Part shown: piece after piece, positions 30,584 to 38,871 of the stretch | Position numbering within the stretch: the stretch's first letter is position 1 | Layout of the letters: each line of letters begins with the position of its first letter | Assembly: GCA_938017515.1 (NCBI GenBank) | Contig: CALIJJ010000018.1 | Span: 1-43,724, forward strand | DNA length: 43,724 nt | Reading direction: 5' to 3' | Origin: an uncultured Pseudanabaenaceae cyanobacterium | Lineage (GTDB): Bacteria; Cyanobacteriota; Cyanobacteriia; PCC-9006; JAAUQQ01 | The notes under the pieces: generated by a model | Told to the model about the DNA's origin: nothing | Seen by the model: only the letters and a program-made list of their open reading frames with translations | Database searches by the model: none | Program-made: the position numbers and the translations under genes

Positions 30584-33508
30584 GTGGGCAAACGTGTTTC
30601 GGGGCAACCGGGATTTTTTCAGAAATTGAAGCGGCGATGGTCGGGCAAGACGCCATCCCCCTCTGAATCTTTATCCGGTGTAGATCGTTTAGCCGAGCGA
30701 CCCTTGGCTCGCTCGCGACCGGCTCAACCACCCTACATTGGACCGCCCTCACCGCCTTCATCCCAGCCAGTCTCTTCATCCCAGCCGATTCCTTCATCCC
30801 AGCCGGTTTCTTCCTCTCAGCCGGTTTCTTCCTCCCAGCCCGCGGCGTCGTTGAAGCCGCCAGAGCCACCACCGCCCGGTGCTCAGTCCAATCCACCGCT
30901 TCCTTCACCGGAGAAGCCTGAATCACGGCGTGAACCAGAGGAGCCGAAGCCCCCTGCGACATCTCGCCGGGGCGATCGCCAATCCCGCTCTCCTCAGTCG
31001 CCTGGGCGCTCCTCAGCTTTGAACCCTTTCTGGGCTCTCCTGCTCCTCTGGCTGGCGAGCCTGGTGATCGATCGCCTCTGGTTTGCCTTCGACCAATCCA
31101 TGCCAGCTTGGGACCAAGCCGACTACCTCAACGGGGCCTTGGGCTATTGGCACATGTTCCAGGATGGCAACCGTTTCACGGCCGATTGGTGGCAACAGTT
31201 TTGGGTCGCTGCTCCCAAGATTCCGCCTTTGACCTACCTGTTTACGCTGCCGTTTTTTGCCATTTTTGGTCCCGGCATCAAAACGGCCACATTGGTCCAC
31301 GCCATCTACACCGCCTTGCTGTTGAGCGGCGTTTACGGTCTGGGCCAAAAGCTGTTTAGTGCCCGCGTGGGTCTCTGGGCAGCGGCGTTATGTGTTTTGT
31401 TGCCAGGACTTTATCCCCTGCGGCTGGAATATTTGCTCGACTACCCTGTTGCCGCCATGGTGACGTTTACGTTTTTTCTCATGACCGGCTGGGCGCGGAG
31501 TCAAGAGGCGGGGCGCTCCTGGGCGAGGGCGATCGCCACAGGATTTTGCATCGGCTTTTCCATTTTGACCAAGCAAACGGCGCTGCTGTTTCTGCTGGTA
31601 CCCCTGCTGTTCGTGGGCATGGAATCACTGGTGCGTCGCCGCTGGGGCCGCTTCTTGCAGTGGATTACCGCAGGCTTGGCAGCGCTGCTGGTGATCCGAC
31701 CCTGGGTGACGGCCAATTGGCTGCTGATCCTGACCTCCAGTAAAGGGGCGACGCTGGACTCGGCGGTGAAGGAAGGTGATCCGTCTTTGCTCAGTCCAGA
31801 GGCATGGCTGTTTTATCTGAAGCAGGTGCTCCCCCAGGTGGGGTGGCCGATCTTTGTGGGGGCGATCGCTGGATTCCTGTTCCTCGGAATTCGCGCGTTA
31901 CTGCGCCTGCGCTCCAAGAAATCTTCTGCCCCAGAGACGCTGCCGGAGCATGACAGCTTGCCCTGGCTCTGTGCCTTTGTCCTGGGGGCTTACCTGCTCA
32001 ATAGCCTCAACCCGAACAAAGACGCCCGTTACATCGTTCCCTACCTACCGGTTCTGTCGCTGTTTTTTGCCTATGGTCTGAGCCTCTGGCCGCGCAAGCT
32101 GAAACTGGTGCCGTTGGGGGCGATCGCCCTCTCGATTCTGACGCTGTTTCTCAATCTCGTTCCCGTGGGTGGTGTTGGGCGAGCCATGGCGCAAACCCTT
32201 AGCCCTGGGGGAACAGGCCAGCACTGGCTGCAATACCCAGCTCAGCCCTGGGCCCAGGATGGAGTTTGGCCCCACCGAGACATTATTGAGACCATCATTG
32301 AGCTAGAACCCAATTTTCAGACCACCCTAGGGGTGCTGCCCTCCACGCCGGACGTCAATCAACACAACCTTAGTTTGTTCGGCAACTTAGCGGATTTTCA
32401 GGTGGCGGGTCGGCAGGTCGGGACGCAGTCGGAAACGGTTGAACAGGATGTGCGATCGCTCTCCTGGTTCTTGACCAAAAGTGGTGATCAGGGTTCGATT
32501 CCCGAGGCCCAGCCCACGATTGTCAAGGCTGTCAGCACCAGCCCTGACTTTGAAACCGCCGGTCAGTGGCCGCTGCCCGATGGCACCGAAGCCACGCTGT
32601 GGCACCGTCGCCAACCGGTGTTTACGCTGGAGCCCGCCCCGGCCAATACGGCCCCCGATCTGCAATTGCTCTCGGTTAATTTGCCTGCCAAAGTTCCGCC
32701 GGGACAGCCCGTGCCTGTGACCTATCGCTGGTCTGGCTCCCTAGAAAATTTGCAGAATACAGTCCTCGCGCTGACCTGGCAAAAGCAGCTTGTCCGGGGC
32801 TGGGTCCATGACCACGCCCCTGCCCTAGGCTTTTTGCGACCGGCCTCGGACCAGCTTCCCGGTGATGTTTTTATCTTGACGGAACGGCTGGCCATGTTGC
32901 CCCAGGGAGACCCTGGAGAATATAAGCTGACGGCCACAGCCCTCGACCGTGCTACAGGAAAACCCCAAGCGCTTGAGATTCCCGCGACAACGCTGACCTT
33001 GGACCCCAGCGCTCCGGTGATGGCTGCTCCAGAATTGGACTGGATTTCCCAGCTACGCACCTGGGCCAAGCTGATGCCTGCGGGGCCTGATGTTTTTGGT
33101 CCTGCCTTTGAGGACATTGGCCGTGTCAATCAGTATGTGGCGAGCCAGGATTACCTCAACCAGGCAGAAATTGCCCTGCGCCATCGTCTGAGCCGTGCCT
33201 TTGATGAGGAAACCCAAACGGAAGATGCCTACATGCTGGCGTTGACTGAGGTGCTGCGTCAGGATGTGGATGATGCGATCGCGGCCCTGCAATCGGTCAC
33301 GGAGCTGGATGCGGAGAATCCATTTGCCCATGCCTACCTGGCCTTTGTGCATTTGTATGGGCTCCAACCGCGTGCGGCGGAACGGGCCTTGGAACCGGCT
33401 AAGGCTAAGGCGCCAGACCAAGCGGAAGTGCAAATTTTGGATGGGGTTGCAGGGTTGATGCGTGGCAATTTATGGAAGGCTTGGCGAACGTTCCAACGCC
33501 TGAAATAA
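30584..33508 (+). CDS. GT39-type membrane glycosyltransferase with TPR-like tail
   Basis: 974 residues from a GTG with GGGAAGG 7 nt upstream. A cytoplasmic Pro/Ser-rich head includes SSQPVS repeats encoded by 18-bp units (30761-30844). About ten to twelve membrane helices follow (about 145-530), starting with a conserved-looking 'MPAWDQADYLNGALGYWHMF' whose Asp residues resemble the catalytic loop of PMT/ArnT glycosyltransferases. A large periplasmic region (about 540-800) and a helical TPR-like C-terminus (about 880-970, 'AIAALQSVTELDAENPFAHA') complete it. Such enzymes use polyprenyl-phosphate sugars to modify lipids or proteins outside the membrane. The substrate is unknown; it lies near an exopolysaccharide locus but points towards it from the other side of a convergent gene. 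Confidence 0.78.
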   Translation: MGKRVSGQPGFFQKLKRRWSGKTPSPSESLSGVDRLAERPLARSRPAQPPYIGPPSPPSSQPVSSSQPIPSSQPVSSSQPVSSSQPAASLKPPEPPPPGAQSNPPLPSPEKPESRREPEEPKPPATSRRGDRQSRSPQSPGRSSALNPFWALLLLWLASLVIDRLWFAFDQSMPAWDQADYLNGALGYWHMFQDGNRFTADWWQQFWVAAPKIPPLTYLFTLPFFAIFGPGIKTATLVHAIYTALLLSGVYGLGQKLFSARVGLWAAALCVLLPGLYPLRLEYLLDYPVAAMVTFTFFLMTGWARSQEAGRSWARAIATGFCIGFSILTKQTALLFLLVPLLFVGMESLVRRRWGRFLQWITAGLAALLVIRPWVTANWLLILTSSKGATLDSAVKEGDPSLLSPEAWLFYLKQVLPQVGWPIFVGAIAGFLFLGIRALLRLRSKKSSAPETLPEHDSLPWLCAFVLGAYLLNSLNPNKDARYIVPYLPVLSLFFAYGLSLWPRKLKLVPLGAIALSILTLFLNLVPVGGVGRAMAQTLSPGGTGQHWLQYPAQPWAQDGVWPHRDIIETIIELEPNFQTTLGVLPSTPDVNQHNLSLFGNLADFQVAGRQVGTQSETVEQDVRSLSWFLTKSGDQGSIPEAQPTIVKAVSTSPDFETAGQWPLPDGTEATLWHRRQPVFTLEPAPANTAPDLQLLSVNLPAKVPPGQPVPVTYRWSGSLENLQNTVLALTWQKQLVRGWVHDHAPALGFLRPASDQLPGDVFILTERLAMLPQGDPGEYKLTATALDRATGKPQALEIPATTLTLDPSAPVMAAPELDWISQLRTWAKLMPAGPDVFGPAFEDIGRVNQYVASQDYLNQAEIALRHRLSRAFDEETQTEDAYMLALTEVLRQDVDDAIAALQSVTELDAENPFAHAYLAFVHLYGLQPRAAERALEPAKAKAPDQAEVQILDGVAGLMRGNLWKAWRTFQRLK

Positions 33509-33561
33509 GCGTTGCCATTGTTTCCAAACAAATCATAAAAAACTTCCAAAAAAGCATAAAA

Positions 33562-33588
33562 AAAGGGAAGGAGAACTTTCTCCTTCCC
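33562..33588 (-). terminator. Intrinsic terminator of the 752-aa gene
   Basis: GGGAAGGAG (33565-33573) and CTCCTTCCC (33580-33588) pair perfectly with loop AACTTT; the A-run before it becomes a T-run on the minus strand. It also lies 57 bp after the convergent glycosyltransferase stop and may serve both directions. Confidence 0.8.
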
Positions 33589-33635
33589 CACTTTGAGTTT
33601 CTACACCTTTGAGTTTGGCTATTGCCCAGAGACTC

Positions 33636-33674
33636 CTGACAAGAGCTGCTGACAAGAGCTGCTGACAGGGGCTA
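33636..33674. repeat. 13-bp tandem repeat (3 copies)
   Basis: CTGACAAGAGCTG (33636-33648), CTGACAAGAGCTG (33649-33661) and CTGACAGGGGCTA (33662-33674). It lies between the terminator and the 3' end of the 752-aa gene. Confidence 0.85.
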
Positions 33675-33732
33675 TCGACAACGGATGTTGCCGAAGGACC
33701 TGCCCCAGGTTCGCTGGGGCAGCCCCTCAGTC

Positions 33733-35991
33733 CTAGTTTTGTCCCAATTCACCCGCTGCGGGCGTCAGGGCTTGAGCCAGCTGACGGACGCCATCGCGCT
33801 CCAATGCCGCGTTCAAGGCATTGCCTTCCATGACGGCGATAACATTGCGCTGGTAGTCCACAAAGCCGTGGGCCGGGGCCAGCAGCCGCTCTGAAGAACG
33901 AGCCGTCATGCGCCAGAGCTGATTGTAATCAGCAGAAGCCAGTCTTAGGACTCGGAACTGTTCCAGTTCCTGAGTGGATTGCAGAACTTCCTGGGCCGCG
34001 GTCATGGTCAGGGGCTGCAAGAGCACCTGGGGCTTTTGGGCCAGGGTCAGCAATTCCTGGAGACTCTCGACAATATTCTCTTCCTCAAACTGGACGCTGA
34101 CCTGCTCCACGTTCATGGCGGTGATGTCCTGTGCCGTCGGAATGGCACGGCTCATCAACGTCCCTGCGGGGACCTGAGCTTCCAACAGCGGATCCGCTTC
34201 GTTGACGTCCACAGGAATGGGCTCAAGCTCAATGCTTGATTCCAAAATAGTGCCTGATTCGGTAACGCCCGACTCGGTGACGCCTGATTCAGTAACGCCT
34301 GATTCAGTAACGCCGGGCTCAACGAGCGTTGTGCCGTCGAAGTTGCTTAGGGGAGTGACCTCAGGTGCGCCGGGGGTCGTGGACACAGGGACAACCAGCA
34401 AACCGGTTACGGGCTGGGCGATCGCCTGGTTCATCAGCTGCTTTTGCAGTTCAGCCCGTTGCCGTGCCGCTTCAGACTGGCTGTTGGGCGGTGCTTCCAA
34501 TAGGTTGGGTTGGGTTGGAGCGATCGCGACGTCCTCATTTTCCAAACCGACAGTGCTCGGTTCAGAGATAACGCTGGATGCTTCATTGCTTGGTGCGGTG
34601 TAGCTGCTATAAGCACCATCGACGGGAGTCACCAGCGCTGCAGAATCGGAACGAATGGCATCCGTGACGTAGGTCCGCGCGTCGCCATCGGGCCGCCAAG
34701 CCGCAGGGGTCGTCGTGCTGGTGTTCAGCGTTGGGACCGTCTGCAGGGCTGTCTGCGCTGAGGTGTAGTCCGGATTGTTTGCGTTCCGAAGCGCTTCCAT
34801 ACGCTGGGTCAAGCGTCGTTGCTCCTCGGTGATGGCGCTGTAGGAGGAGAGCGACTGGGTCGGGACCGCCGAGAGCTTGGGCAACGGAACGGCGGGCAGA
34901 GCGCTGGCCGACACCACCTCATAGTTGGGCGTCACGATGGGCGTCACGGCCATCGCTGGCGGCACATAGGGGGTTGCCGCCGCTGAGCTATTCCAAGTCG
35001 AGGAAGGGGCTGCGCTGGAGGCCGCAGCGATCGCCGTCCCGCCTCCCGCCAGTTTGGCTGCCGCGAGGGAAACCTTGTCCTCGGGCTTGGATGCTGCCAG
35101 GAGTCCGCTATTGCTGCTCTTGGCGGTGATTGACTTGCCGATGGCCTTGTCCGCTGCGGACCAAACGGGCTTCAGCGACTCCGGCGATGCCGGGTCGCCC
35201 TTGGCTTCGGTTTTGATGCGCTTGGAGCCAATGGGCTGCTGCTGCGTGCTGGCATCGGCGACCGTGCCTTTGGTGGCCTCCTGGGCGCGACGATTGGTCC
35301 CCTCGGCAACGAGTAGACCAACCCCAAAGGTTGCGGCCAAAACGCCGACACCCATGGCGCCAGCGGACAGGAAGGGACGGGGAGATACAGGACCATCTGG
35401 CTCGTAAAAACCGCCATCCTCTTCATCGTCGAGGTAATAACGGAAATAGGTCAGGGAGCCTTCCTGGTAAACCTCATAGGAGCGATCCTGCTCCTCCGAG
35501 TCAATGACTTCGACTTCCATGACTTCGCCGATGGTGTCGAAGGTTTCATCGTCGATGACGTCATTGTCCCCAGGCATCTCGCCTTCAAGAATGTCCGCAT
35601 CCGTTAGGGGCATGTCGGACAGATCGGCATCGTAGATATCGTCGGAGACATCCCCTGAAACTTCATCGTCCAGGGGGCTTCCAGAGACGGAGTCAGATGC
35701 GCCGATCGCAACATCGTCCTCGTCCAGGGCATCCATATCAAAATCGTCGGCGTCAAACTCGTACTGCTCGAGATTTCCGTGGTTAAAAGTAAATGTATTC
35801 GACGCAGGACGGTCGGTGGTGTCCGCTCCCAACATGCTGTCGTTGAGCATGCTGTTGTTCAATGCGTCTGCATCAAGACTGATATTGTCGAATTCCTCCG
35901 TTTCAGGGGACGCAACGCCAGTGGCGCTGCTGGATTCGAGAGAAGTGCTGTCAAGCACTTCAGACTTAGTTGCATGTTGAAAGTTATTCAT
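33733..35991 (-). CDS. Large acidic single-TM protein, unknown, divergent from the EPS locus
   Basis: 752 residues. The N-terminus (about 1-205) is extremely acidic, rich in Asp/Glu/Ser, with no signal peptide. It is followed by 'LTYFRYYLDDEEDGG' and one transmembrane segment (about 207-228, 'LSAGAMGVGVLAATFGVGLLV'). A long Ala/Ser/Thr/Pro-rich region follows, with four ESGVT pentapeptides encoded by 15-bp units at 34256-34315. The last 120 residues look folded ('EENIVESLQELLTLAQKP', 'ADYNQLWRMTARSSERLL'). I do not recognise a family. The layout, acidic cytoplasmic head plus extracytoplasmic tail, suggests an anchor or assembly protein. The 550-bp shared upstream region with the Wza-like gene hints at a link with polysaccharide export (inference). 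Confidence 0.75.
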   Translation of the reverse strand: MNNFQHATKSEVLDSTSLESSSATGVASPETEEFDNISLDADALNNSMLNDSMLGADTTDRPASNTFTFNHGNLEQYEFDADDFDMDALDEDDVAIGASDSVSGSPLDDEVSGDVSDDIYDADLSDMPLTDADILEGEMPGDNDVIDDETFDTIGEVMEVEVIDSEEQDRSYEVYQEGSLTYFRYYLDDEEDGGFYEPDGPVSPRPFLSAGAMGVGVLAATFGVGLLVAEGTNRRAQEATKGTVADASTQQQPIGSKRIKTEAKGDPASPESLKPVWSAADKAIGKSITAKSSNSGLLAASKPEDKVSLAAAKLAGGGTAIAAASSAAPSSTWNSSAAATPYVPPAMAVTPIVTPNYEVVSASALPAVPLPKLSAVPTQSLSSYSAITEEQRRLTQRMEALRNANNPDYTSAQTALQTVPTLNTSTTTPAAWRPDGDARTYVTDAIRSDSAALVTPVDGAYSSYTAPSNEASSVISEPSTVGLENEDVAIAPTQPNLLEAPPNSQSEAARQRAELQKQLMNQAIAQPVTGLLVVPVSTTPGAPEVTPLSNFDGTTLVEPGVTESGVTESGVTESGVTESGTILESSIELEPIPVDVNEADPLLEAQVPAGTLMSRAIPTAQDITAMNVEQVSVQFEEENIVESLQELLTLAQKPQVLLQPLTMTAAQEVLQSTQELEQFRVLRLASADYNQLWRMTARSSERLLAPAHGFVDYQRNVIAVMEGNALNAALERDGVRQLAQALTPAAGELGQN

Positions 35992-36460
35992 TCAGATTGC
36001 AGCTCCTGCGTCTGGCCAAAACTGAAGAAGAAACGCGCTGCATACGGAACACGTGACGTGCTCCTCTATACAGATTTCTCCCTTTGTAGAAACTCGTCAT
36101 ATTGATTACTTCAAGACTTCTCCACCAAATCCGAAACTTTGCGGAAGAGATCTCATTCGTTTTGTGAGATAAACCCTCCGGAACCTGTCACCAGAGAATG
36201 AAGTCATTAGCCAAGAAGTCAATCTATTCTGTGTTCACTGGCCAGTCGTCTCTAGGTTGCCTTGCTGTTGTCCCTAGATTGCTGCAATGTATGGGGATGA
36301 ATGCTTTCAGGGATTGGTTCCAAGCGTTGATTTCGAATTGATTTCGAACAACGGGAAAAACGTTTGCCGGAAGTCAATGGCTGATCGGGGTGGTGATGTC
36401 GTTCCTTCAGTGCATGGCACGTCCCCCTGTGGTCGTCTACCGACGGCAGCGTTTACACTG
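35992..36460. other. Divergent intergenic region, no gene seen
   Basis: About 470 bp (549 bp counting the hairpin and Wza leader) between the 752-aa gene and the Wza-like gene. It is AT-richer than the flanking genes. I see no convincing coding frame. Repeated CTAG(G/A)-containing stretches near 36250-36282 are weak. It presumably holds both promoters. Confidence 0.4.
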
Positions 36461-36496
36461 AGACCCATAACTTTTTCGTCAAAGTTATATGGGTCT
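36461..36496 (+). promoter_or_regulatory. Long bulged hairpin upstream of the Wza-like gene
   Basis: AGACCCATAACTTT (36461-36474) pairs with AAAGTTATATGGGTCT (36481-36496): a 14-bp stem interrupted only by a 2-nt bulge, with loop TTCGTC. It lies 45 bp before the GTG start and no T-run follows directly, so it is either an operator with dyad symmetry or a leader structure controlling translation. Confidence 0.55.
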
Positions 36497-36540
36497 GTTA
36501 TTCGGGCTATCTATTTATTAGGGACTAGAGGTAATTGGTA

Positions 36541-38082
36541 GTGGCATCGCGGGAGAAATCCATACAAAAAATGAAGTACATATATTCTGCTCTTATGCTG
36601 CGTCATCCATTGCGACAGGTTCGGCAGCCCCTGGCTCTGGCTGCAGTGGCATTGCTGTTGTCCCCGTCTGCGGTGATGGCTGCCCAGATGTCTTCTGGGA
36701 CTTCTGCTCGGGGCGCTGCAAAGGGCGCGACCCAGCTGGCTCAGGTGCCGAACCTGGGTGGAGGTGTGGTGGCGGAAGACTATCTATTAGGACCGGGCGA
36801 TCGCGTCCGTATTGATTTTTTCAATGTGCCGGAGCTCAGCGGCGAATTCCAGGTTTTGCCCAACGGCACCATTAATGTGCCCCAGGTGGGCTCGGTGCCT
36901 GTGCGGGCTAAAACCCTCAGCCAGGCCGAAAACTTGATTGGTGCTCGGGCGGCATCGTTGCTGCGCTATCCCGTTGTCACCGTGAGTCTGATTTCGGCAC
37001 GACCCATCAGCATTGCGGTGGCCGGGGAAGTCAATCAGCCGGGCTCCTATAGTGTTTCGACGGATAATACGGCCACGGCGATCGCCGTCCCCACCCTCAC
37101 CCGCATGCTCAAGCAGGCCCAGGGGGTGACCCAATCCGCAGACCTCAGCCAAATTAAGATTCGTCGCCCCGGTGCCCAGGGGACCCAGCTAATCTCCGTT
37201 AACCTGTGGGACTTGATTCAGCAGGGAGACATTAGCCAGGACCTGCGTCTGCGCGATGGCGACAGCGTGTTTGTCCCAGCGGCAGCCACCATCAACCCAG
37301 ATTTGGCTTGGCAGTTGGCCGATGCTGAATTTGCCACCTCTCCCAATAAGCCCCTGACCATTTCGGTGGTCGGCGAAGTGAATCGCCCCGGTCCCCACAC
37401 CATCACTGGAGAAGCCTCCCGAGATTTGGACGGCAATGTCGTCAGCTTCCGAGCGCCGACCATTGCCCGTGCGATTCAGGTGGCTGGCGGCATTACCCAA
37501 TCCGCTAACGTTCGCAAGATTACGGTGAAGCGGGTGACGCGGACGGGTCCCCTGCAGCAGACCGACGTCAATTTCTGGGAGCTACTCAAAACGGGGGATT
37601 TCCGACAGGATTTGCCGCTCCAGGATGGTGACACCATTGTGATTGCTGAGGCGACGTCGTTGGACGAGTCCGAAATCACAGATATCGCTTCGGCGAGCTT
37701 CTCTCCTGCGGAGATTCAAGTCAATGTAGCCGGTGAAGTTGAGCGTCCGGGTTTGGTGGCGCTTCAGCCCAATGCACCGCTGAACCAGGCGTTGCTGACG
37801 GCGGGGGGCTACAACAGCCGAGCCAAGACAGGTCAGGTGACGCTGCTGCGTCTCAACCCCAATGGTTCTGTGGAGAAGCGTGAGATTGATGTAGACCTAG
37901 GGGCGGATGTCAATTCTGCCCAGAATCCCCCGCTGCGTGATGGCGATACGTTGGTGATTGCGCGATCGCGCTTCAGCACCGCCACAGGGATCTTCGGTGA
38001 TGTGTTGCGTCCCATTACCGGTGGATTCGGCTTTTTCAACATCATCAAGAATCTCTTCTTTGATAATGACAACAACAACTAA
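36541..38082 (+). CDS. Wza-like polysaccharide export protein with SLBB domains
   Basis: 513 residues from GTG 36541. A signal peptide (hydrophobic core 'PLALAAVALLLSPSAVMA') precedes a polysaccharide biosynthesis/export domain ('EDYLLGPGDRVRIDFFNVPELSG', about 75-160; its key part is LGPGDRVRIDFFNVPELSG). Three SLBB repeats follow, marked by AVAGEVNQPGSY, SVVGEVNRPGPH and NVAGEVERPGLV. A short amphipathic C-terminus ends in Asp/Asn. The protein should form the outer-membrane channel or periplasmic part for exopolysaccharide export and work with the Wzc-type kinase encoded downstream. AGAGG (36526-36530) supports GTG 36541; an ATG at 36571 is an alternative that also keeps the signal peptide. 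Confidence 0.9.
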   Translation: MASREKSIQKMKYIYSALMLRHPLRQVRQPLALAAVALLLSPSAVMAAQMSSGTSARGAAKGATQLAQVPNLGGGVVAEDYLLGPGDRVRIDFFNVPELSGEFQVLPNGTINVPQVGSVPVRAKTLSQAENLIGARAASLLRYPVVTVSLISARPISIAVAGEVNQPGSYSVSTDNTATAIAVPTLTRMLKQAQGVTQSADLSQIKIRRPGAQGTQLISVNLWDLIQQGDISQDLRLRDGDSVFVPAAATINPDLAWQLADAEFATSPNKPLTISVVGEVNRPGPHTITGEASRDLDGNVVSFRAPTIARAIQVAGGITQSANVRKITVKRVTRTGPLQQTDVNFWELLKTGDFRQDLPLQDGDTIVIAEATSLDESEITDIASASFSPAEIQVNVAGEVERPGLVALQPNAPLNQALLTAGGYNSRAKTGQVTLLRLNPNGSVEKREIDVDLGADVNSAQNPPLRDGDTLVIARSRFSTATGIFGDVLRPITGGFGFFNIIKNLFFDNDNNN

Positions 38083-38119
38083 TGAGGCAGTCCTTTAGTC
38101 TGCTCTTCTTTGTTCCGCT

Positions 38120-38140
38120 ATTGGGGCTTTTAAGCCCCAA
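38120..38140 (+). terminator. Hairpin after the Wza-like gene
   Basis: TTGGGGCTT and AAGCCCCAA (38121-38140) pair perfectly around TT. Only a weak T content (TTATTA) follows. It is the first of two hairpins in tandem. Confidence 0.5.
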
Positions 38141-38160
38141 TTATTAGAATTGAATCCCAT

Positions 38161-38200
38161 GGCCCAGGTCTTAGCACAGCGCTAGGAACTGGGCCTTTTT
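38161..38200 (+). terminator. Intrinsic terminator of the Wza-like gene
   Basis: GGCCCAG (38161-38167) pairs with CTGGGCC (38189-38195), partly extended inside by TTAGC/GCTAG, and TTTTT follows. It separates export protein transcription from the downstream glycosyltransferase genes. Confidence 0.8.
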
Positions 38201-38270
38201 GATGGCTTCTATTTCGATGGCTTCTGAGCCTATTTCTCACCCTATTTCTGAGCCTATTTCTGAGCCTATT
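38201..38270. repeat. Compound tandem repeat after the terminator
   Basis: GATGGCTTCTATTTC/GATGGCTTCTGAGCC (15-bp pair, 38201-38230) runs into TATTTCTCACCC, TATTTCTGAGCC, TATTTCTGAGCC (12-bp units, 38231-38266) and a partial TATT. Confidence 0.85.
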
Positions 38271-38871
38271 GTGGTTGCTGTCTCTACAGCGCCCGTGCCT
38301 ATCTTTGCCGCTCCTAGATTGGCTATTCCTTTGCCTCTTGGGGAAATGTCAGAAACGAGGCTGAAACGATTATGAAGCAACTTTAATTTAGTTTATTCCG
38401 CAACTATACGGAGTGTGACGGGGCATCATTCCCTCAGCGTTTGTTTTCCTCACGAAACACACCATGGATATACGTGATTGGCGGAGGGAGATATACGTAG
38501 CGATTTCGGTGTGAAGGGTTCAACGAGTGCATCAATCGATGTCTGAGAGTCGCTTTGGCTGGTTTTTAAGTGTTTACTCGGCCAAAAGGCAGATCTTTTT
38601 GATACTGCTCAGTGATGGCCACTATTTTGTTGAAGATAGGATAAAATCAATGTGAGGTGATAATATTTACCCTTTGGATCGAAGATAATACGATCAGTCA
38701 GGATGCCTACTAGGATGTTCGTGTTGAACGAGCATGTACTGAGGTTCGGAGCGTCATTTCACAGCTTTTGGTGAATAGGCTAGGGTTTTCAACGAGTCTG
38801 CCTCTGGTCTTGTGTCTCCTAAAAGTTGCTTCTGAAGATGCCTCGATCTCATTAGGAGGCGAATTTTTACA
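38271..38871. other. Long intergenic region before the GT4 gene
   Basis: About 600 bp without a convincing gene, AT-rich. It has TAATAT (near 38660) and TAAAAT (near 38642) as possible -10 elements but no clear -35 partner. TTTGGC/GCCAAA (about 38553-38586) can form a 6-bp stem. A long leader or a small RNA is possible; I cannot identify one. Confidence 0.4.

Noticed and set aside
32490..32506. GGGTTCGATTCCCGAGG, which looks like a tRNA T-arm
   Set aside because: It lies in frame within the large glycosyltransferase gene, and no matching acceptor stem or anticodon arm is present upstream.
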